From an uncultured Clostridia bacterium (GTDB lineage Bacteria; Bacillota; Clostridia; TANB77; CAG-508): DNA of 64,000 nt. Position 1 is the stretch's first letter. Each line of letters starts with the position of its first letter. The translations under genes were made by a program, and so were the position numbers. The notes under the pieces are model-generated. The model saw only the letters and a program-made list of their open reading frames with translations. It was not told the origin of the DNA and searched no databases. Below are positions 53,340-62,535 of the stretch, piece by piece. The stretch is from assembly GCA_934155265.1 (NCBI GenBank), contig CAKPGU010000001.1, positions 1-64,000 on the forward strand. Direction: 5' to 3'.

Positions 53340-54395
53340 TTATTTTTTGAATTTTGTTTTTAGTCCTCTAAGATTTCTAAATGTTTTTTCAGAAAATTTA
53401 TATAGTGAATATGTGAAAGGTTTAAATGGCATATATACTTCTCCTACAAATTCTGTAAAAGTTGCTCCAAAACCTTTTTTAAATCTATATAATCCATATT
53501 GTGGATGACTTTCGTCAACAACTCCTGAAACTCCTCTAAAATCATAAACATCATCTTTTCTGGCAATTGCCATTTTTATCATTTCCCATTGTAACAAATA
53601 ATTTGGCATTAAATTTCTATGTTCATTACTGCTTGCCCCATATAAATACCATGTCTTATTTCCATAAAAAATTGGAATTACACCTGAAATTGGCTTGTCC
53701 TCATAATATGCCATTAAAAGTTTCATGTGTTTTGGAGCTAATTCGTCATACATTTTTTCAAAATATGATAATGGTCTTATTATAAATCCATCTCTTGCAC
53801 CTGTTTCAACCATAATTCTATGAAAATCTTTTAAATCATCTCTTGTTCCTTCTTTTACTACTACTCCTTTTCTTGTAGCTAAACGAACATTATATCTTGT
53901 TTTAGAATGGAAACCAGCAAATATCTCATCTTCTGTTTTTCCTTTTATATCTAATCTAAAAACATACCTTGGTTGTATTTCTTCTCTAAAATTCTTTGCA
54001 TCATCTTTAATTTTATAACCTAAATTTGTTACTACTTTTCTAAATTCTTCATCACTACTCAATATATCAGGTTCTGCTTTATAAACAATCGCTTTATATT
54101 TTTGTGCTAACTCTTTTATACCATCTGATAATTGTTTCATTACATTTATATCATGTATGTCACATGTTGGTCCTCTTGAAGAATACATAATATTTCCGAA
54201 AATAGGAATTTTTCTTATTAAAATACTAACTGCTCCAATTATTTTTCCGCTTCCATCTTCAGCTAATACTACTTCATTCTTCCAGTTTGATTTTACTTTT
54301 GCCCATTCTGGTGATTGTTGAAAATTGCATCTTTCATGTCTTTCTAAAAACTCCTTATATTCATCTCTACTTTTTTCATCTGTTACAAATCTCAT
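53340..54395 (-). CDS. FemAB-family aminoacyltransferase (peptidoglycan bridge)
   Basis: The 351-aa protein is built of two GNAT-like domains. FHSKTRYNVRLATRKGV, YYEDKPISGVIPIFYGNKTWYLYGAS and PQYGLYRFKKGFGA are hallmark segments of FemX/MurM proteins, which add amino acids from aminoacyl-tRNA to the stem peptide of lipid II. It is first in an operon with alr. The exact amino acid and position cannot be told. Confidence 0.88.
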   Translation of the reverse strand: MRFVTDEKSRDEYKEFLERHERCNFQQSPEWAKVKSNWKNEVVLAEDGSGKIIGAVSILIRKIPIFGNIMYSSRGPTCDIHDINVMKQLSDGIKELAQKYKAIVYKAEPDILSSDEEFRKVVTNLGYKIKDDAKNFREEIQPRYVFRLDIKGKTEDEIFAGFHSKTRYNVRLATRKGVVVKEGTRDDLKDFHRIMVETGARDGFIIRPLSYFEKMYDELAPKHMKLLMAYYEDKPISGVIPIFYGNKTWYLYGASSNEHRNLMPNYLLQWEMIKMAIARKDDVYDFRGVSGVVDESHPQYGLYRFKKGFGATFTEFVGEVYMPFKPFTYSLYKFSEKTFRNLRGLKTKFKK

Positions 54396-54497
54396 ATTTA
54401 TATAACCTCATTTCTTTTTGCTCTTTTATTATTTACATTTTGCCTTTATTTTACACTAAATATATTATTTTTACAAGACTTTTTGGAAGAAAAGTTT

Positions 54498-54553
54498 TTA
54501 CCACTGGGGACACCCATTAATGGTAAAAATTTTTACCATTAGGGACACCCTTT
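54498..54553. repeat. GGGACACCC-family intergenic repeat pair in a divergent promoter region
   Basis: Units TTACCACTGGGGACACCC and TTACCATTAGGGACACCC joined by GGTAAAAATTTTTACC. Lies between femX and the plus-strand gene at 54692, so here it is upstream of both genes. Confidence 0.75.
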
Positions 54554-54593
54554 GTAATAAAATTACCGTTGTTAATGAGCATAACTGTCAGTA

Positions 54594-54622
54594 TTGATTT
54601 TTACATAATACTATGATATTAT
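54594..54622 (+). promoter_or_regulatory. Candidate promoter of the 54692 gene
   Basis: TTGATT (-35), 17-nt spacer, TATTAT (-10) on the plus strand, about 69 bp upstream of the ATG. Confidence 0.5.
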
Positions 54623-54691
54623 ATATAATATATTTTTGCCAAGTGCAATAAGTACACACTTTATACAAAATTTTGTAAGGAGGTTTTTGGT

Positions 54692-55018
54692 ATGAAACGA
54701 TCAGCAAGAATTTTATCTGATGAAGAATTAGAAAAAAGGTATTCAGCTAATATGGCTAATACCAACATGGCAAAACTAACAAATGAAGCAATTAGTTTAG
54801 GCTATTCTATTGCTTTGGTAGAACAGGACAGATTGGATTCATTTGATTTATATGATCGTCTTGAAGCTGTTCAATTTGCATTAGAAAGTTTAACTAGCTA
54901 TGTTGTTCGTATTTGGGGTTATACTGATTTGTCAGAAAAAAATCGAATATATGTGGCTTTTAAAACAGATGGCATTCCATGTGACCATTCTTTTTCTAAC
55001 TGTAGAATTTCTGATTAG
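54692..55018 (+). CDS. Small hypothetical protein, 108 aa
   Basis: No family is recognised. It is a soluble, mainly helical protein (residues 10-90) with two Cys near the C-terminus. The ATG is preceded by a strong AAGGAGG site, and a terminator follows directly, so the gene is real and monocistronic. It is isolated on the plus strand next to the zinc-ribbon gene but has its own promoter. Confidence 0.75.
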   Translation: MKRSARILSDEELEKRYSANMANTNMAKLTNEAISLGYSIALVEQDRLDSFDLYDRLEAVQFALESLTSYVVRIWGYTDLSEKNRIYVAFKTDGIPCDHSFSNCRISD

Positions 55019-55029
55019 TAATACAAAAA

Positions 55030-55065
55030 AGCTGTCCATATTCAATTTTATGGGCAACTTTTTAT
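55030..55065 (+). terminator. Rho-independent terminator after the 54692 gene
   Basis: AGCTGTCCATA pairs with TATGGGCAACT (one wobble and one mismatch), followed by TTTTTATTTT. A second small hairpin ACTAGAAGATTCTAGT with T6 at 55081-55102 may back it up. Confidence 0.7.
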
Positions 55066-55108
55066 TTTATAAGAAAATATACTAGAAGATTCTAGTTTTT
55101 TGAAGCAA

Positions 55109-55137
55109 TAGACATTTATGTAAATTTGTGCTATAAT
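55109..55137 (+). promoter_or_regulatory. Sigma-A promoter of the zinc-ribbon protein gene
   Basis: TAGACA (-35), 17-nt spacer, TATAAT (-10). The leader to the ATG at 55261 is about 115 nt; no riboswitch-like fold was recognised in it. Confidence 0.7.
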
Positions 55138-55260
55138 CAAATTGTAACTAGTAAATGCTAATTTTGAAAGGATGGTACTACTCTAAATTAATAATTTAAC
55201 TTAGGTATGTTGCAATCTTTATGCTATTCAAATTTTTCTAATAAGGAGGCAAATTTTATA

Positions 55261-56388
55261 ATGGGAAAAATATTAGAAGGCTTTTGGGACTGTAAACATT
55301 GTGGAACAAAACGGATAAAAGGAAGTATTCGTGAATGCCCAAACTGTGGTAAAGCAAGAGATGATTCAACAAAATTCTATCTTGATGAAACAGAAAAACA
55401 CTACGTGTCTGAAGAAAAAGCATTAAAATTAAACAAAAATCCTGATTGGGTTTGTAATTTCTGCAACCAATTAAATTCAGACAATGATGATACTTGCATC
55501 TCATGCGGTGCTCCAAGAACAGCAGAGAACCTTAATTATTTTGAAAACAAAGAAAAAAGAGAAAACAAAAATCAAAAGAAAATTCAAAACAAAGAAATCG
55601 AAGAATCTTTTATATCAACATCACACTGCGAAAATACTCAAAATATTTCAGCATCTCCTGCTATGTCCAAAAAAACACAAAATTCCAATAAGTTCAACTC
55701 AATCTGGAAGTATGCTTTAATTGCCCTTTTGATTGCAATAAGCTTCTTTTGCATCTTTTCACTTGTCAAACCTAAAGAATACGAAATTACTGTTAATCAA
55801 CTCTCTTGGGAACGTTGTATTAACATAGAACGTTATCAAACAGTAAAAGAAAATGACTGGCATCTGCCATCTGGTGGTCGCTTGCTATACACAAGAAGTG
55901 AATATTCTCATTCAAAACAAGTCATAGACCATTATGAAACACGAACTCGATCTGTTGCCAAAGAGCGAATTTCAGGATATGAGCCTTATGTTTCAGGAAC
56001 TCGCGACCTTGGAAATGGATATTTTGAAGAAATTACTTCTGAACGTCCTATTTATGAAACATACTATGAGTATGAGACATATCAAGAACCAATTTATCGT
56101 ACTGAGCCGGTATATAAAACCAAATATTATTATGAAATCGACAAATGGCTTTATGAACGATCTGTCAAAACAAAGGGAAATAATAATTCACCATATTGGG
56201 GCAAAACAAAATTAGATTCTGATGAAAGAGTATCATCAAAATCCGAAACTTATACTGTTAAAGGTATTGACAATAAGAAAGATAAAGACATTTCTTTTAC
56301 TCTTTCTTTAGATGATTGGTCAACTTTAGAAGTTGGTCAAACATTAAAAGTGAAAATCACACTGGGGAAAGGAGAAATTATAGAATAG
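55261..56388 (+). CDS. Membrane protein with two N-terminal zinc ribbons
   Basis: ATG 55261 has AAGGAGG 12 nt upstream and is preferred to the open frame before it. The 375-aa product starts with two four-Cys modules of RanBP2-like spacing (WDCKHCGTKR..ECPNCGKAR and WVCNFCNQLN..TCISCGAPR), then a charged linker, one membrane helix (about 155-175) and a C-terminal domain of about 200 residues extremely rich in Tyr, Glu, Thr and Arg (around 245-300), with irregular short repeats such as YETYYEYETYQEP. The function is unknown; zinc-ribbon membrane proteins of this kind are widespread in Clostridia. Confidence 0.8.
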   Translation: MGKILEGFWDCKHCGTKRIKGSIRECPNCGKARDDSTKFYLDETEKHYVSEEKALKLNKNPDWVCNFCNQLNSDNDDTCISCGAPRTAENLNYFENKEKRENKNQKKIQNKEIEESFISTSHCENTQNISASPAMSKKTQNSNKFNSIWKYALIALLIAISFFCIFSLVKPKEYEITVNQLSWERCINIERYQTVKENDWHLPSGGRLLYTRSEYSHSKQVIDHYETRTRSVAKERISGYEPYVSGTRDLGNGYFEEITSERPIYETYYEYETYQEPIYRTEPVYKTKYYYEIDKWLYERSVKTKGNNNSPYWGKTKLDSDERVSSKSETYTVKGIDNKKDKDISFTLSLDDWSTLEVGQTLKVKITLGKGEIIE

Positions 56389-56390
56389 TC

Positions 56391-56421
56391 AAGAGGGTGT
56401 CCTAATTTAGGACACCCTCTT
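56391..56421 (+). terminator. Perfect palindromic terminator after the zinc-ribbon gene
   Basis: AAGAGGGTGTCCTAA (56391-56405) and TTAGGACACCCTCTT (56407-56421) are perfect 15-bp arms. The GGGTGTCC / GGACACCC core is shared with the intergenic repeat family, so it may be derived from it. T-run is weak. Confidence 0.7.
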
Positions 56422-56460
56422 ATACTTTATAAATAATAACCTTATTTTTTATTTAAGTCA

Positions 56461-56515
56461 AGGGTGTCCCCTGTGGTAAAAATTTTTACCATTAATGGGT
56501 GTCCCTACTGGTAAC
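56461..56515. repeat. GGGACACCC-family repeat pair overlapping the UPF0182 C-terminus
   Basis: Two inverted-orientation units joined by GGTAAAAATTTTTACC. The right unit is read as the last seven codons and stop of the UPF0182 gene. Confidence 0.75.
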
Positions 56516-59236
56516 TTTTTTGTCATTCTCTTTTTTCATTTTATCAAGTGAATCAATCAAACTTTGAAGTTCCTTCAAATCTGAACCCATCATCTCCCAA
56601 TCATTTCTATCATTAGACTCAGTCAAATTATTATTTGCATTTATAATAGCTTCAATTAAACCATCAATATCTTCTGTATTAGTTACCTCAATATTAACAG
56701 CTGATTGTGATAATAAATTAGTAATTGCTTCACTTAAAGTGTCACCAATTGCAACTTTTGTTCCAGAAGCTACAATAACTTTTTTCAATGTAGTTGTCTG
56801 GTTTGGTTCATTTGTCATTGTTTGATAAATTGTCTCAACATATAAAATACTGTTATCTATAGGAATTATCTTCATTTCTCTCGAAATTTTACTTCCTGTA
56901 ACATTTATTGATTCAAGTTCTGCTGAAATTGTTTCATCTTGACTTATTTGATTATCTAGTTGAATTGGCCCTAAAATATTGCTATCAGTTGGATATTTGT
57001 AAACCTTTAATTTACATTCAGTTCCATTACATGTTCCAACAAGATATGAAATAATATTTGATTTTTCATTTTGTGTATACATTTGAACTAATCCAAATTC
57101 AGCATTTTCGTTATTTGGTGTTTTTATCATAGCATAATATGGCTCTAATGTTGCTGTTTTTGCCTTTGTAGATGCTGTTCCATATTTAGCCAATGCCCAT
57201 ATATCACTATTTCTATATAATACATCTTCTTTTACATTATGATATACCATAAGCATTTCAGATTGAACATTATATAAGAATTGTGGATATTTAAATTGTG
57301 ATTTTATTCCTTCTGGTATTTCTTTTCCATTATAGTCTGAAAATATTGTTGGATATAATTTTAAATATGCCATAATTATAGGATCATTTCTATCTGTTAT
57401 ATAGAATGTTATATCTCCATCATATGCATTTACAATAACTTTTACTGAATTTCTTATATAATTAATATCACGTTTAGCTCCATCATATTCAATTTCCGTA
57501 TATGTTGAATATGGATATTGATCTGAAACTGTATACGCATCTAAAACCCAATAAATTTGTCCATTATCTATTACTGTATATGGATTCTCGTCATAAATTA
57601 GGTTAGGCAATATAGTTCTTGCTCTTTCTATTATATTTCTATTTGTTAATATTTTACTTTCACTTGAAACAGAACTTGACATTGCAAGTTTAATATCCTT
57701 ATTCTTTATTGCTAATATTAATCTATCGAAAAATCCAACTTGTATTCCTGAATCTCCAGTATAATTATATGTATGTTCAACACCACTATTATCAGTATAA
57801 TCATACTCTGATTTATTTTTTGTATTTGTTACAGCTACACTATTAGTTTCTACTCCGTAATACATTCTAGGTTCTTTAATTTCATATATATTATCTGAAC
57901 CACTAATATCTTTTTGCAAATATTTTATATTTCCATCTTCTGTTACTGATGTTGCAGAAGCTACAATTTGTCCAATGCCATGTGTATATTCATATGTTTT
58001 ATTATTATAAGAAATTGAGTTATTTTCAATTTCTCTCGGAGCAACATACACCAATTGTTCTTTTCCATCTATATTATATTTAGCAAGTGTTGCATCTCTA
58101 AAAGTATAATAACCTGTTTCTGTTTGTGTATCCTTCAAACTTTGAACCACTAAATCTTTATTTACAATTGTTATATTATCAATAACATCTGAATCGTTTT
58201 GAACTTCATCTTCTTTTATAGTTCCAGAATAATCAACATTTGTTACTTCAGTATTTATGTTATATGCATTTTGAGTTGATTTAATATTCTCTGATATATA
58301 TTTTCTTTCCTTATCAAATTCATTTGGTTTTACAAATATTAAATCATATCCTACCATAACAATAAAAAGAGCAACTAAATAAACAGGAATAGCCATCAAC
58401 GGATATATCATTTTTTTGTTTTTCTTTTTCACAAATAATCTTATTGCAACTATTACAGAAACAACAATTACTATTGATAGTAATAAATATCCCCATAATT
58501 GAATTGTTGACTCTACAATTCCAGCACCAGTTAATTCTGTACCATTACTTAATGTTAAAAATTTTCCTGTTATAATGTCTTGCGTGCTTAATGCCGTTTT
58601 TAACCCAAGTACAATTGATAAAATAATACAATTTCTTAATATCTTTTTAATAAGTTTGCTTTCACGTAGCAAATCTCTGTCAACAGCTTTAAAATATAAA
58701 TTAAATACTAAAATATAATATCCTGTCATATATATACTTATTCCAAGTACTAATTTAATCAAATACTCTATTAGAAGTCCAATTAATGGTTTTATAAACA
58801 TATAATATGATATATCTAAATTAAAAATTATATCTGTTTTTCCAAATGAAGCATTACTTATGAACAATAATAATTTTTCAAGCATATCATTTGATATAAT
58901 AACACTTGCTATTGCTGACACAATTAAAGTAATTGACTTATTAGGAAGTTTTGGCATTTCTTTTTTTTCCTGATCAAAAAATGGTTTTAAACCTTTTTTA
59001 ATCCCTCTATTTGTTAAATATAAGATTACACTTAAAATAATAAACGAAATACCCATTATTGAATATTTGTATTTCATATCTACGAAAAATTTTTCTACAT
59101 ATTGTTCACCTAATTCAAGATATTCTAAATATTGTCCTCTTAGTGATATATATGTTGCAAGTATGTATATTGCAATAAATGCAATTACAATTACCGCTCT
59201 CATTTTTTTACTAATTCTTAGTTTACTTATTTCCAT
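56492..59236 (-). CDS. UPF0182-family integral membrane protein
   Basis: The 914-aa protein has about seven N-terminal membrane helices (to about residue 310) followed by a very large extracytoplasmic domain, the usual UPF0182 plan; APREIEN and LTNRNIIERARTILPNLIYDENPY are typical family segments. Function is unknown in the literature I know. ATG 59236 is chosen because GGAGAAGG precedes it; the frame upstream comes from the adjacent intergenic repeat. The last residues, VTSRDTH, come from a repeat unit (see 56461). Nearest neighbour ftsY is separated by two repeat clusters. Confidence 0.88.
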   Translation of the reverse strand: MEISKLRISKKMRAVIVIAFIAIYILATYISLRGQYLEYLELGEQYVEKFFVDMKYKYSIMGISFIILSVILYLTNRGIKKGLKPFFDQEKKEMPKLPNKSITLIVSAIASVIISNDMLEKLLLFISNASFGKTDIIFNLDISYYMFIKPLIGLLIEYLIKLVLGISIYMTGYYILVFNLYFKAVDRDLLRESKLIKKILRNCIILSIVLGLKTALSTQDIITGKFLTLSNGTELTGAGIVESTIQLWGYLLLSIVIVVSVIVAIRLFVKKKNKKMIYPLMAIPVYLVALFIVMVGYDLIFVKPNEFDKERKYISENIKSTQNAYNINTEVTNVDYSGTIKEDEVQNDSDVIDNITIVNKDLVVQSLKDTQTETGYYTFRDATLAKYNIDGKEQLVYVAPREIENNSISYNNKTYEYTHGIGQIVASATSVTEDGNIKYLQKDISGSDNIYEIKEPRMYYGVETNSVAVTNTKNKSEYDYTDNSGVEHTYNYTGDSGIQVGFFDRLILAIKNKDIKLAMSSSVSSESKILTNRNIIERARTILPNLIYDENPYTVIDNGQIYWVLDAYTVSDQYPYSTYTEIEYDGAKRDINYIRNSVKVIVNAYDGDITFYITDRNDPIIMAYLKLYPTIFSDYNGKEIPEGIKSQFKYPQFLYNVQSEMLMVYHNVKEDVLYRNSDIWALAKYGTASTKAKTATLEPYYAMIKTPNNENAEFGLVQMYTQNEKSNIISYLVGTCNGTECKLKVYKYPTDSNILGPIQLDNQISQDETISAELESINVTGSKISREMKIIPIDNSILYVETIYQTMTNEPNQTTTLKKVIVASGTKVAIGDTLSEAITNLLSQSAVNIEVTNTEDIDGLIEAIINANNNLTESNDRNDWEMMGSDLKELQSLIDSLDKMKKENDKKVTSRDTH

Positions 59237-59250
59237 GTTTCCTTCTCCTT

Positions 59251-59306
59251 TTACCAGTGGGGACACCCATTAGTGGTAACTTTTTTTACCAATGGGGACA
59301 CCCTTA
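59251..59306. repeat. GGGACACCC-family repeat pair upstream of UPF0182
   Basis: Units TTACCAGTGGGGACACCC and TTACCAATGGGGACACCC, in opposite orientation to the cluster at 59337-59390; together they form a larger imperfect foldback. Confidence 0.75.
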
Positions 59307-59336
59307 TCTTTTATTAACTAAATTTATCCTCCAAGA

Positions 59337-59390
59337 GGGGTGTCCCTTGTGGTAAAAATCTTTACCATTAATGGGTGTCCCCACTGGTAA
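59337..59390. repeat. GGGACACCC-family repeat pair after ftsY
   Basis: Inverted-orientation units GGGGTGTCCCTTGTGGTAA and TTACCATTAATGGGTGTCCC, ending 2 bp from the ftsY stop codon. Confidence 0.75.
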
Positions 59391-59392
59391 AT

Positions 59393-60298
59393 TTAAATTA
59401 TAGCTTTTGCAAAGTCCTTTGAGTTGAATATTTCCATGTCATCAATTTGTTCTCCAACTCCAATAAATTTAACTGGTATTTTATTTTCTTCTACAATCCC
59501 AATTACAGCTCCACCTTTTGCTGTTCCATCTAGTTTTGTAAGTACTATTCCTGTAATATCGGCTTGTTCCTTAAATGCTTTTACTTGTGATATGGCATTT
59601 TGACCTGTTCCTGCATCAATTACTAATAATACTTCTTTTGAAGCTTCTGGCATTTCTTTATTTATAACTTTTTGAATTTTATTTAACTCATCCATTAAGT
59701 ATTTTTTATTATGCAACCTTCCAGCTGTATCACATATTAATACATCTGCTCCAATTTCTCTTGTCTTCTTAATTGCATCATATACTACAGATGCAGGATC
59801 TATCCCTTCATCTCTTTTTACTATTTCTGCGCCAGCTCTTTTTGACCAAATTTCTAGCTGTTCTACTGCAGCTGCTCTAAATGTATCTGCTGCTGCAACA
59901 ACTACTTTCTTGCCATCTCTTGCTAATCTTGCTGCCATTTTCCCTATTGATGTTGTTTTTCCAACTCCATTTACTCCTATTACTAGTATTACAGATGGCT
60001 TTGTCTCAAGCTTTAATGAATTATCTGATATTTCTAATATTTTTTCTATTTCTTCTCTTAATGCTTCTTTTACTTGTTCTTCATCTTCTATTTTCTCTTT
60101 TTTTATTCTTTCTCTTAAATTTGATATTATTTTTGTTGATGTTTCTATTCCAATGTCTGACATTATTAATGCTTCTTCTAATTCCTCTAGAAAATCTTCG
60201 TCAACTTTTCTAAAATTACTGAATACATCATTTATTTTTTCATTTATTGATTCCTTCGTTTTGTTTAATCCTTGTTTTAATTTATCAAAAAATCCCAT
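59393..60298 (-). CDS. ftsY: Signal recognition particle receptor FtsY
   Basis: SRP receptor GTPase of 301 aa that docks ribosome-SRP complexes at the membrane. The N domain (about 20-95) and G domain are present: G1 GVNGVGKTTSIGK, G2/I-box DTFRAAAVEQLE, G3 DTAGRLHNK, G4 TKLDGTAKGG and the GVGEQIDDM ending. It lacks the long acidic A domain of proteobacterial FtsY, normal for Firmicutes. ATG 60298 (GAAGG site, MGFFDKLKQGL) is preferred to the longer frame starting at 60361. Confidence 0.95.
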   Translation of the reverse strand: MGFFDKLKQGLNKTKESINEKINDVFSNFRKVDEDFLEELEEALIMSDIGIETSTKIISNLRERIKKEKIEDEEQVKEALREEIEKILEISDNSLKLETKPSVILVIGVNGVGKTTSIGKMAARLARDGKKVVVAAADTFRAAAVEQLEIWSKRAGAEIVKRDEGIDPASVVYDAIKKTREIGADVLICDTAGRLHNKKYLMDELNKIQKVINKEMPEASKEVLLVIDAGTGQNAISQVKAFKEQADITGIVLTKLDGTAKGGAVIGIVEENKIPVKFIGVGEQIDDMEIFNSKDFAKAII

Positions 60299-60360
60299 TC
60301 CAATCCTTCTTTCTTTTTTATATGCTACTATTCTAGCATCTTTTGTTAAAAAATGCAACA

Positions 60361-60389
60361 AAAAACGCTCTATAAGCTAGAACGCTTTT
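60361..60389 (-). terminator. Rho-independent terminator after glmM
   Basis: On the minus strand AAAAGCGTTCT pairs with AGAGCGTTTTT through two wobbles around a 7-nt loop, ending in TTTTTT. Confidence 0.75.
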
Positions 60390-60410
60390 CATGTTATAAT
60401 TATTCTATTT

Positions 60411-61775
60411 TTATTTGCAATTCTTTTCAATCATATCTGCAATCTTTTTAGCCTTAGCTTCAATTACATTAATATCTTTACCTTCAATCATAACTCTAAC
60501 AAGAGGTTCTGTACCAGAAGGTCTTATAAGAACTCTACCATTTCCAGCAAACTCTTTTTCTAAGTCTTCAATTGCTTTTTTAATTTCTGCATTTTTCTCA
60601 TAATCATATTTTTTATTTGAATCAACTTTTGCATTAATTAAAACTTGTGGATATTTTTGTAACATTGCACCTAATTCAGATGCCTTTTTTCCACTTTCTA
60701 ATATAGCTTGAATTAGCATTAATGATGTTAGAATTCCATCTCCTGTAGGATTATAATCAAGTAAAATCACATGACCAGATTGTTCTCCACCTAGATTATA
60801 TCCATTTTTCAACATTTCTTCTAACACATATCTATCTCCAACTTTTGTTTGAACAAATTGTAGATTTTCTTTTTCTGCATATTTATTTAATCCTAAATTA
60901 CTCATAACTGTTGCAACAATTGTATCTTTTGCAAGTTTGCCATGTTTCCTTAAATAATTAGAAATAATAGCTAATAATTTATCACCATCAATCTCTTCTC
61001 CATTTTCGTCAACAGCTAAACATCTGTCACCATCTCCATCATAAGCAATTCCAAGACTCATTTTATTTTTTACAACATATTCTTTTAACATTTCTAGATG
61101 TGTTGAACCACAACCATCATTTATGTTCACTCCATTAGGATTATTGTTTATAATTACATGGTTTATTCCTAATGTTTTAAATACTTTGTCTGCAACTTTA
61201 TATGTAGCACCATTGGCAGTATCTATTACTACTTTAAAATCTTGTCTATTAATTTTTTCAATATTATCATCAAAGTTTTTTCTAAAGAAATATACATATT
61301 CCTCTAATAAATCTGTTCTTACTTCAGAAACTCCTATTTTTTCACTTACAGCTGATAATTCATCAAGTTTTCCTGAATCCATTACCTCTTCTATTTCTTC
61401 TTCTATCTCGTCTGGAATCTTTGTTCCTTTGTTACTGAAATATTTTATTCCATTAAATTCAAATGTATTATGTGATGCAGATATTACAACACTTGCATCT
61501 GCTTGAAGCTTTCTTGTTAAATATGCTACTCCTGGTGTTGGAATAACTCCTAATAATTTAACATTTGCTCCATAGCTTAAAAAGCCTGCTACCATTGCAC
61601 TTTCTATTAATGTTCCCGAAATACGAGTATCTCTACCAATTAATATAGTTGGTGTTTTTGTTGAATGTTTTGATAATACATAAGCACCTGCTTTTGCCAC
61701 TCTATATACTAATTCAGGTGATAATTCTGTATTAGCAATTCTACGAATTCCATCTGTTCCAAAATACTTTCTCAT
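60411..61775 (-). CDS. glmM: Phosphoglucosamine mutase
   Basis: GlmM converts glucosamine 6-phosphate to glucosamine 1-phosphate for UDP-GlcNAc and the cell wall. The 454-aa protein starts MRKYFGTDGIRR; the phospho-serine loop is VVISASHNTFEFNGIKYF, the metal site AYDGDGDRCLAVD, the sugar loop GGEQSGHVIL and the phosphate-binding RPSGTEPLVRVM. The Thr in SHNTFE replaces the usual Pro, a mild oddity. ATG 61775 is preferred to the upstream ATGs because it matches the family start; the AAAGG site is then about 11 nt away. Confidence 0.95.
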   Translation of the reverse strand: MRKYFGTDGIRRIANTELSPELVYRVAKAGAYVLSKHSTKTPTILIGRDTRISGTLIESAMVAGFLSYGANVKLLGVIPTPGVAYLTRKLQADASVVISASHNTFEFNGIKYFSNKGTKIPDEIEEEIEEVMDSGKLDELSAVSEKIGVSEVRTDLLEEYVYFFRKNFDDNIEKINRQDFKVVIDTANGATYKVADKVFKTLGINHVIINNNPNGVNINDGCGSTHLEMLKEYVVKNKMSLGIAYDGDGDRCLAVDENGEEIDGDKLLAIISNYLRKHGKLAKDTIVATVMSNLGLNKYAEKENLQFVQTKVGDRYVLEEMLKNGYNLGGEQSGHVILLDYNPTGDGILTSLMLIQAILESGKKASELGAMLQKYPQVLINAKVDSNKKYDYEKNAEIKKAIEDLEKEFAGNGRVLIRPSGTEPLVRVMIEGKDINVIEAKAKKIADMIEKNCK

Positions 61776-61809
61776 TTTTTCCATATCCTTTCCTAAGTAT
61801 ACTTCCAAC

Positions 61810-62514
61810 CTAATCTGTTAATTTATTTAGTAAATTATAATATTCCGTCATTCTATTTAAATTTGTAAATTGAATTTTGTCATCTTTAATAGTCCAAGCA
61901 TCTTTATTCTTCTCTAAAAATTCTCTTATTTTATCTATTTTATTGATTTTATCATATAATTCACTTTTTTCATCTTTTACTTTTTCTTCTAATGAATTAT
62001 ATTGTTTTTTCATTACATCACTTAACATTATTGTATTATACAATCCTGTATAATAGTCTTTTCTTGATGAAAAATTATTTTTTGTAATATTTTCTGAAAT
62101 CTTTTCTTCTGTTAACATTTCTTCCAATTCTGAAATACAATTTTGACTCTTCTCTTTATATTCACTTATTATATCTTCTATTTCTTTTAAATCTTTATCT
62201 TGCATATTTTGTGCAGTAAATATATTGTTTGGGTTTATCCCACTATTTAATTCTTCCATTTCTACATATATATTCTTAAGCTCAGAAATATATTCTTTAA
62301 TTGACTTTTCCACAACCGCATAATTTTTTTGTGTTTTTATATTAAAATCTATATTGTCTTTTGATATGTCTGATTGAAGAATTTTATTTGACTCTTCTGT
62401 TAATAGTTTTGTTTGTTCTTTATTAAAATTTCCAAATATAAAAGTTCCACCTACTATTCCAATTATTAATATTACTACTATTACAATTGCTATTATAACT
62501 TTTTTATTTTCCAT
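61810..62514 (-). CDS. Hypothetical membrane-anchored coiled-coil protein
   Basis: The 234-aa protein has an N-terminal membrane helix (about 5-28), then an extracytoplasmic, almost wholly helical and highly charged region (Lys/Glu/Asn/Ile) with coiled-coil character. No family is recognised. It sits between glyQS (21 bp) and glmM, whose ribosome binding site overlaps its end, so it is part of the same transcription unit. Confidence 0.72.
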   Translation of the reverse strand: MENKKVIIAIVIVVILIIGIVGGTFIFGNFNKEQTKLLTEESNKILQSDISKDNIDFNIKTQKNYAVVEKSIKEYISELKNIYVEMEELNSGINPNNIFTAQNMQDKDLKEIEDIISEYKEKSQNCISELEEMLTEEKISENITKNNFSSRKDYYTGLYNTIMLSDVMKKQYNSLEEKVKDEKSELYDKINKIDKIREFLEKNKDAWTIKDDKIQFTNLNRMTEYYNLLNKLTD

Positions 62515-62535
62515 TTTTCTTTTCCTTTCGTATTA

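Noticed and set aside
54481..54560. GGGACACCC repeat pair as an operator of the divergent genes
   Set aside because: The same unit occurs at seven unrelated sites, mostly downstream of genes, so a specific operator role is unlikely.
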